DNA of 64,000 nt from an uncultured Monoglobus sp. (GTDB lineage Bacteria > Bacillota > Clostridia > Monoglobales > Monoglobaceae): assembly GCA_947624305.1 (NCBI GenBank), contig CANQKC010000013.1:1-64000 (forward strand), read 5' to 3'. How positions within the stretch are numbered: the stretch's first letter is position 1; each line of letters begins with the position of its first letter. Positions 59,519 to 64,000 of this stretch are shown one piece after another. Position numbers and translations under genes: made by a program. Under the pieces are notes generated by a model. It saw only the letters and a list, made by a program, of their open reading frames with translations. It did not search any database and was not told where the DNA came from.

Positions 59519-61066
59519 TTATGCTATACCGCAATAAGCAAAATACGCCTTTCGACTCCCCGATGGATCACCAATCCTTAATATGGGCGAACTCCGACGG
59601 CTTTGGCTGTCGGAGTTTTTGTATGCGCGAAAATAATTCTGCGCGTCGGCGAAGTCGATTTGCCTTTCGCCGTCCTTGCAGTTGTAGGTTATCAATATTT
59701 TGTCATCATAAATATAGACCGAGTTGATGAATGTGTCGATCAGCCGACGTTTTTGATCATTGTTAGCAATATCGGCGCGTTTGAATTTGTATATCCAAAA
59801 TTTTATCTGCTCTTTGCTCAGGATCGGTCGCTCGCATTGCTCTTTGAGTATTTCTATCTCAAGATCGGTCTTTTCCTGTTCAAGACTGTTGAGCGTGTCC
59901 TGTATCGTCGAAGAAATAATCCCTTTTTTAACCGCTCTCATCACGTTGTCAAGTTCGGTCTCGATCTGTTTCAGACGGCGGTTCATGGCGGGAATCTTTG
60001 TGTTTTCGGCGGATTGAAGTTTAAAGCATGTTTCCGCAATACGGTCAATAAGAGCCGAATCATCCAATAATTTCAGAGTACAATTCAATACAATATTTTC
60101 AACGAACTCTTTTTTGATACGCTTTAAGCCGCAAGACTTTTTTGATTTGGCTGCCCGGCAGATATAGTATCTGTGAATATCTCCCGTTTTGCTTGTGCCG
60201 CTTACTCCCGACATGGGACTGCCGCAGAGTCCGCAGAACAGTTTTCCGGTAAGAATATATGTGTCGTCAACCGTCTTAAAGTGCGCGGAGACGTGCTTGT
60301 TTAAGCTTAATCTTTTTCGGCATTTATCAAAAACTTCTTTTGAAACCAGAGGCTCAAAAGCGTTTTCGACGACCGTGTCTTTAAAACAGTATTCACCAAG
60401 ATAGCGTCTGTTTTTAAGAATATGAGTTACAAAGTTATATGACGGTCTATTGCCGTATCTGTTTTTCACGCCCTGCGCTTCAAGAGAATCGAGAATATCG
60501 CGAATTGGTTCTCCGTCCGCGTACCGCGTAAAAATATCTTTGACTATGGGAGCGTTGACGGGATCGGGTTTGAAGTGTTTTTCTTTGTCAATGTAATAGC
60601 CGAATGTCACGGCTCCGCCGTTAAATCTGCCTTTAAGAGCATTCTCGGTCATGCCTCTTGAGACCTTTTGAGCCAATTCCGCAGAGTAGTATTCGGCGTA
60701 GCCTTCAAGCATGGATTCGAGGATTATTCCCTCCGGACCCTCGGATATTGTCTCTTTTGCCGATATGACTTTAACTACGTTCTTGCGCAGCATTGCTTTG
60801 TAATGGGCTGAATCATATCTGTTCCTTGCGAACCTGTCCAGTTTCCAAACAAGAACTATATCAAATAATCCTTTGGCGCTGTCCTTAATCATTTTCTGAA
60901 ACTCGGGTCTGTTGTCCGTTTTGGCTGATAGCGCTCTGTCTATGTAAGTCTTGACAACGACCATATCATTCCTGTCGGCATATTCCTTGCATTCTCTGAG
61001 CTGCCCCTCTATGCTTTCCTCGCGCTGATGATCCGAGGAATACCTAGCATATATTACCGCGTTCAT
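59519..61066 (-). CDS. large serine recombinase with a tail read from attR
   Basis: A 515-residue serine recombinase. The resolvase domain starts AVIYARYSSDHQREES (catalytic Ser about residue 10), with YIDRALSAKTDNRPEF and VLVWKLDRFARNRYDS. The recombinase domain follows (VTFGYYIDKEKHF, about 185), a zinc ribbon (LFCGLCGSPMSG to CGLKR, about 280-320), and a coiled coil (about 375-420). The last 30 or so codons run through the terminator at 59590, through attR (IGDPSGSR) and 10 residues into the BREX element. With an empty tRNA-Lys the tail would continue into the tRNA as TPDTLIKSQ. It overlaps the XRE gene by 1 bp. Confidence 0.92.
   Translation of the reverse strand: MNAVIYARYSSDHQREESIEGQLRECKEYADRNDMVVVKTYIDRALSAKTDNRPEFQKMIKDSAKGLFDIVLVWKLDRFARNRYDSAHYKAMLRKNVVKVISAKETISEGPEGIILESMLEGYAEYYSAELAQKVSRGMTENALKGRFNGGAVTFGYYIDKEKHFKPDPVNAPIVKDIFTRYADGEPIRDILDSLEAQGVKNRYGNRPSYNFVTHILKNRRYLGEYCFKDTVVENAFEPLVSKEVFDKCRKRLSLNKHVSAHFKTVDDTYILTGKLFCGLCGSPMSGVSGTSKTGDIHRYYICRAAKSKKSCGLKRIKKEFVENIVLNCTLKLLDDSALIDRIAETCFKLQSAENTKIPAMNRRLKQIETELDNVMRAVKKGIISSTIQDTLNSLEQEKTDLEIEILKEQCERPILSKEQIKFWIYKFKRADIANNDQKRRLIDTFINSVYIYDDKILITYNCKDGERQIDFADAQNYFRAYKNSDSQSRRSSPILRIGDPSGSRKAYFAYCGIA
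59551..59573 (+). repeat. attR core (23-bp direct repeat)
   Basis: Identical to bases 40709-40731 of tRNA-Lys. Right border of the BREX element and left border of the serine-recombinase region. It also codes, on the minus strand, for part of the recombinase tail. Confidence 0.93.
59590..59622 (+). terminator. displaced tRNA-operon terminator
   Basis: AACTCCGAC / GTCGGAGTT stem with a 10-nt loop, then TTTTGT. It would have followed tRNA-Lys before the BREX element was inserted; now it is 18.8 kb away. Confidence 0.75.
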
Positions 61067-61422
61067 TATTTATCACCGTCCAAAAGTAAATTATACAAAG
61101 ATTTTTTCAACTTTCCGTTTAATGGCGATTCCGGGTCAAAGCACATATCTATGAATTGCTTGAACTGTTTGTTATCGGTGTCAAACCTTGGAGTAAACTC
61201 ATAATCGATCCCCTCAGGCACATTTGTTCTTAAAAACAAATAGTCCATAGACACGTTAAAATAATCCGCATACTTCAGGAAAATCTCACAAGGCGGCTCG
61301 GACTGGTCGTTCTCGTATCTGTTGATCGCCGACTGAGACGAGCCGATAACCTTGGCAAATTTCTCCTGAGACATCATAGTGCTTTTCCGCAGCGTCCTTA
61401 ACCTTTCTCCTATACCTTTCAT
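61066..61422 (-). CDS. XRE-family regulator
   Basis: A 118-residue repressor-type protein. The helix-turn-helix is IGERLRTLRKSTMMSQEKFAKVIGSSQSAINRYENDQSEP (residues 3-43). The C-terminal half (KQFKQFIDMCFDPESPLNGKL) is probably a dimer region. The start is MKGIGERL, preceded by AGGAGGG. Its stop and the recombinase start overlap (TAATG), so the two genes are coupled, and this regulator probably controls recombinase expression. Confidence 0.9.
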   Translation of the reverse strand: MKGIGERLRTLRKSTMMSQEKFAKVIGSSQSAINRYENDQSEPPCEIFLKYADYFNVSMDYLFLRTNVPEGIDYEFTPRFDTDNKQFKQFIDMCFDPESPLNGKLKKSLYNLLLDGDK

Positions 61423-61958
61423 AACCAACCCTCCTAAATATTTTGATGATTATATTATAACCCGATAACAACTTATTGCCAACCCTAATGATTTGGTTTT
61501 ATGCAAAAATCGTTTTACAAAATACGGTTTTTATTTTAAAAACAATACCGCAAAAGTATAGAATTATATTCAAATTTTAATAAAGGGTTTGGGAATATCC
61601 CAATATAAAAAATTGTAAGTGTGGCCACACATGCTGTGCTTGCTATTCCACAAAAATAGCAAGCCGGGAAATTATATTTTCCGTAAGTGTGTACACACTT
61701 GCTGTGCTTGCTATTATTCAAGAACAGCAAGTAAGCAATCTCAATTATCGCCAAAAGAGTACTCTTTGGCTTTGCTTGCTATATTGCAACTTTTTAGAAA
61801 TAACACTAGCTGAGAATTTATTTTGCTATATGTTAGGGATTATATATTTTTTGTCAAAATTGGGCGAGAACTGCTTTGATTTGGAACAAATATATGTATT
61901 AAAAACTAAAGAATGCAACAAGGCTTGAGCTTTGTTGCATTTATAAACTTATTTTTAA
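61423..61958. other. 536-bp control region with palindrome repeats, no gene
   Basis: Contains three arm-plus-palindrome repeats (61615-61786) plus a TGGGAATATCCCA palindrome (61590-61602). Short frames here are AT-rich and unsupported. A hairpin with ATGCAACAAGGC/GCTTTGTTGCAT arms at 61914-61941 could terminate the gene ending at 61959. Confidence 0.6.
61615..61786 (-). repeat. three arm-plus-palindrome repeats upstream of the XRE gene
   Basis: Copies at 61615-61646 (GTGTGGCCACAC), 61684-61715 (AAGTGTGTACACACTT) and 61755-61786 (AAAGAGTACTCTTT), each followed by a (TGCTG)TGCTTGCTATT arm. Relative to the downstream minus-strand genes they have the same orientation as the two copies upstream of mobC. 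Confidence 0.8.
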
Positions 61959-62198
61959 TTAATTATTTTTTATTCTCCAATCAAACATTTCTTTAAAATC
62001 TTTAAAGCAGTCTTTGCATATCCAATGATATTTATCTTCGGTACAGTATGCGTCTTTTGTGGTTTCGTCTATTGTTTCAGAGCAAAACTCGCAATGGTCG
62101 TGAGTCCATGTTTCACTGTATGGCGTGTATGGGACTTGAATTAATGTTTTACAGGACAGATAATCGATTTGATTTGTTAATCTCCAATCATTTTTCAT
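61959..62198 (-). CDS. small zinc-finger-like protein, unknown
   Basis: A 79-residue protein starting MKNDWRLTN; longer starts lie inside the upstream gene. It carries CEFCSETI (CxxC), a middle AYC, and WICKDCFKDF (CxxC), with HDH before the first pair, a likely two-knuckle zinc fold. It overlaps the upstream gene by 11 bp, so they are translated together. No function known. Confidence 0.6.
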   Translation of the reverse strand: MKNDWRLTNQIDYLSCKTLIQVPYTPYSETWTHDHCEFCSETIDETTKDAYCTEDKYHWICKDCFKDFKEMFDWRIKNN

Positions 62199-62586
62199 GT
62201 TTTTTATTCTCCATATTGATCGGTTTGCCGCACTCGTATTCGGTATTATTTTCAAGCGCTTTGATCATTTTGTCAAAATCGCCTATGGTAAATTCAACAT
62301 TGTCTTCGTCAAGAGTCTCAAGGGCCGTTATAACGCTTGCTATGGAATCTTCTTCCGTTTTATTGTATTGAAACAACTCGGTAAACCAGACAATATTTAC
62401 CCATTCTGTCAAGTCTTCTTTTGATACTGAGCCCGACAGATACTCTTCGATTGCGTTTTTCACATCTTTAGCAAATATGGTTTCGGGAAAAACATGATTA
62501 ATATGATATAGATCCTTTCCGAGTGTATTACGCAGTGCCTCAGCCCTTATATTAAATTTTGCGAAATCCGACAAAGTTTTGTTCAT
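62188..62586 (-). CDS. unknown acidic protein, partner of the zinc-finger-like protein
   Basis: A 132-residue acidic, helical protein (IEEYLSGSVSKEDLTEWVNIVWF, SIASVITALETLDEDN). It resembles immunity proteins in size, charge and helix pattern, but I recognise no family. A GAAAGGAAAAATAAT site precedes its ATG. Coupled to the next gene by an 11-bp overlap. Confidence 0.6.
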   Translation of the reverse strand: MNKTLSDFAKFNIRAEALRNTLGKDLYHINHVFPETIFAKDVKNAIEEYLSGSVSKEDLTEWVNIVWFTELFQYNKTEEDSIASVITALETLDEDNVEFTIGDFDKMIKALENNTEYECGKPINMENKKHEK

Positions 62587-62750
62587 ATTATTTTTCCTTT
62601 CTGTGTATTAGGTTCCATTTCGGATCAAAAGTATCTTTAAAGATTTTTATTAGATTTCCTAATTCATCAATATGATACCATATTTATGGATATTTGTAAA
62701 CTGTATTTATGTTTTAAGGCTGTGAGTGCGTGCAGAGCAACTCATATTCA

Positions 62751-62990
62751 TTATGCTGCAAGTGGTTCAGACGCGCGGTTCTTCCGCAGGACAAGCCCTT
62801 GTTTGCCGAAATAATCAGCAAAGGACAAGCCAAACACTGCTTTATCTGCGGCACGGCATTTGTGCCAAAGTCGAACAGAGGCATCAATTTCCTTGCCTAA
62901 ATTTGTCGACACATAACTGAGGAAGTCCGAATAATTGCCAAACAAATTCATGAATTCTTTCTTTGAGAATGCGTCGTTTAAGTATGCCAT
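62751..62990 (-). CDS. 79-residue protein coupled to the EVE-like gene
   Basis: Starts inside the last codons of the EVE-like gene (13-bp overlap), so reinitiation is likely. It is helical with FMNLFGNYSDFLSYVSTNLGKEID, a Trp-His-Lys-Cys stretch and an end LVLRKNRASEPLAA. It could be a truncated domain of a larger protein. No family recognised, and no independent ribosome-binding site is seen. Confidence 0.45.
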   Translation of the reverse strand: MAYLNDAFSKKEFMNLFGNYSDFLSYVSTNLGKEIDASVRLWHKCRAADKAVFGLSFADYFGKQGLVLRKNRASEPLAA

Positions 62991-63550
62991 TCAGTATATT
63001 CAAATCTTATCTTATCGTCTTTAATGTGAAGGCTTTCTATAATGTTGTTACTGTGGAACGGCGAGGGCTCGGGAATAAAGCTCTTTCTAAGAGAAAAAGG
63101 GTTTATTTTCATATATTCGTTTAATAAAACACCAAATTCATAGTTTGAAATGGAAAACATAGCATTTGAACCATTTGCACGCTGAAGCGCCCATGTCCAT
63201 ATTTTGCCGTTATTTCTTAAATCGTTTATATCGTTTAGGCTCAAACTGTTTGTAAAATTAAATTCCGAACATTTTATTTTGCAGCGAAACGGGTAAATTT
63301 TATCATCCCAGATTTTTGACTCTTCATAGTATGGTTCTCCGTCGGCTTGCCAAACTCCTTTTAATTCCTTTGCACCCGTAATGTACATTAGGATATAATC
63401 ATCTTCTTTGATACAGGCAAGACGAGAAAGCAACCCGTCGCACACATTATCATGCTGCTTGGAGTCCTTTGCCTCGGGAAGCCCGACAATGCCTTTTCTA
63501 ACACATATTTTATAATTATTCTCATTTAAAACAAAAATGTGTACCGCCAT
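62978..63550 (-). CDS. EVE/PUA-like domain protein
   Basis: A 190-residue protein starting MAVHIFVLNENNYKICVRKG, fixed by a GGCGGAG site; an upstream ATG adds 22 residues without a site. The order VGLPEAKDS, DYILMYITGAKELKGVWQADGEPYYEES, YPFRCKIKCSEFNF is typical of EVE/PUA-like domains, which read modified bases and occur in type IV restriction and RNA-modification contexts. No nuclease or McrB-type ATPase is fused. Its neighbourhood suggests defence, but that is inference. Confidence 0.6.
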   Translation of the reverse strand: MAVHIFVLNENNYKICVRKGIVGLPEAKDSKQHDNVCDGLLSRLACIKEDDYILMYITGAKELKGVWQADGEPYYEESKIWDDKIYPFRCKIKCSEFNFTNSLSLNDINDLRNNGKIWTWALQRANGSNAMFSISNYEFGVLLNEYMKINPFSLRKSFIPEPSPFHSNNIIESLHIKDDKIRFEYTEWHT

Positions 63551-63753
63551 ATCTACTCCGCCTTTCAAAATTTTCTGATTATAATTGATTATACAATAAT
63601 TTGCTGTAAAATTCAATATTTAAATGGAAATATGTTTTATAATATATAAAAGCGATAAAATAATTTATTAATTATATTGCTTTCAAATATAAATTATAGT
63701 ATAATTAAAATGATCTGAAAACAGCGAATAATTTTCGAAAGAAGGAAATTTTT
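63551..63753. other. AT-rich divergent promoter region
   Basis: 203 bp between the EVE-like gene and the plus-strand gene at 63754. TATAATATATAAAAG near 63638-63652 and TATAGTATAATTAAAATG near 63695-63712 contain good -10 hexamers for the plus strand, but the -35 is uncertain. Confidence 0.45.
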
Positions 63754-64000
63754 ATGCCAAACACATTTTCAAATGCTTTATATTATCCCACAATTGATAT
63801 AGGGAATATAAATTGGTTAAAAACAGCCATGTTGTTTTGGGACTCAATTTCCACTATTGTTCCAAATTCAATGAAACAGCCGTATAATAAACCCGAAACA
63901 CAATATCTTGCAGATATCGGTTTTCTTCGTCCGCTTTTTGTAACTTCAGAAGATAAATCTGTAGTCGGAATTGAAAATGATATATTGGCTTTGTTGTATT
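63754..64000 (+). CDS. DUF6236-like protein, cut by the window end
   Basis: An open frame of 82 codons running off the window, with a GAAAGAAGGAAATT site. It starts MPNTFSNALYYPTIDIGNINWLKTA and continues MLFWDSISTIVP and TQYLADIGFLRP. These short motifs (LYYPTIDI, WLKTAxLFWDSISTIVP) are those I recall for DUF6236 proteins, which lie in mobile or defence-associated regions of Firmicutes and have no known function. Confidence 0.7.
   Translation, partial: MPNTFSNALYYPTIDIGNINWLKTAMLFWDSISTIVPNSMKQPYNKPETQYLADIGFLRPLFVTSEDKSVVGIENDILALLY

Larger units (their letters stand above)
40732..59573. mobile_element. 18.8-kb integrative element carrying BREX and HicAB
   Basis: Bounded by the 23-bp att repeats. 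Gene order: tyrosine integrase beside attL, MobC-like protein, unknown zinc-ribbon protein, BREX operon on the minus strand, hicAB, attR. Candidate integrase arm sites lie just inside both ends. There is a MobC-like gene but no relaxase or conjugation genes, so any mobilisation would need help in trans or has decayed. Base composition is patchy and mostly lower in GC than the host. Confidence 0.9.

Noticed and set aside
61689-61928. 79-codon plus-strand frame in the control region
   Set aside because: It starts inside the palindrome repeats, has no ribosome-binding site and has an AT-driven composition.

Overview
The window looks like a chromosome segment of a gram-positive anaerobe of the class Clostridia, probably a gut fibre degrader. 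The signs are secreted family 3 glycosidases, a cluster of S-layer-homology (SLH) surface proteins, MurA, a spore-former-style amidase, and strong Shine-Dalgarno sites. Core genes are GC-rich; two integrated elements on the right are more AT-rich. I cannot name the species.

Layout. (1) 0.3-6.7 kb: a co-directional phage structural cassette (scaffold-like protein, N4-gp56-type major capsid protein, adaptor, propeller-like tail protein, long structural protein). No terminase, portal, lysis or integrase gene is visible. (2) 6.8-22.1 kb: secreted and polysaccharide-related genes: an Ig-like secreted protein bracketed by two short KNY-type peptides, a lipoprotein cyclophilin, a 2072-residue GH3 enzyme ending in a rhodanese domain, an amidase and a domain-swapped GH3. 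(3) 22.2-27.7 kb: nucleotidyltransferase fusion, ABC exporter, an ECF-S-like and K+-channel-like operon, and murA. (4) 27.8-38.6 kb: four SLH paralogues, a small secreted protein, and a BlaR1/BlaI-type sensor-repressor pair. The sensor's extracellular domain resembles the small secreted protein. (5) 38.7-40.7 kb: an HTH regulator and a five-gene tRNA cluster (Gly, Arg, His, Gln, Lys).

(6) 40.73-59.57 kb: an 18.8-kb integrative element inserted in the 3' end of tRNA-Lys, bounded by a 23-bp direct repeat. It carries a tyrosine integrase, a MobC-like protein without a visible relaxase, an unknown zinc-ribbon protein, a complete type 1 BREX phage-defence operon (brxA-brxB-brxC-pglX-pglZ-brxL plus one accessory gene), and a HicAB toxin-antitoxin pair. 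(7) 59.5-64 kb: a second, tandem element at the same tRNA-Lys, with a serine recombinase, XRE regulator, small unknown proteins, an EVE/PUA-like protein and the start of a DUF6236-type gene.

Two cross-cutting signals stand out. Arrays of usually four degenerate 7-bp units (28 bp) recur at gene borders, especially around the SLH genes. A very similar 28-bp array lies inside the pglX reading frame, where gain or loss of one unit would shift the frame and could switch the methyltransferase. A second repeat family (palindrome plus a GCTTGCTATT-type arm) occurs upstream of mobC in one element and upstream of the XRE-recombinase operon in the other.
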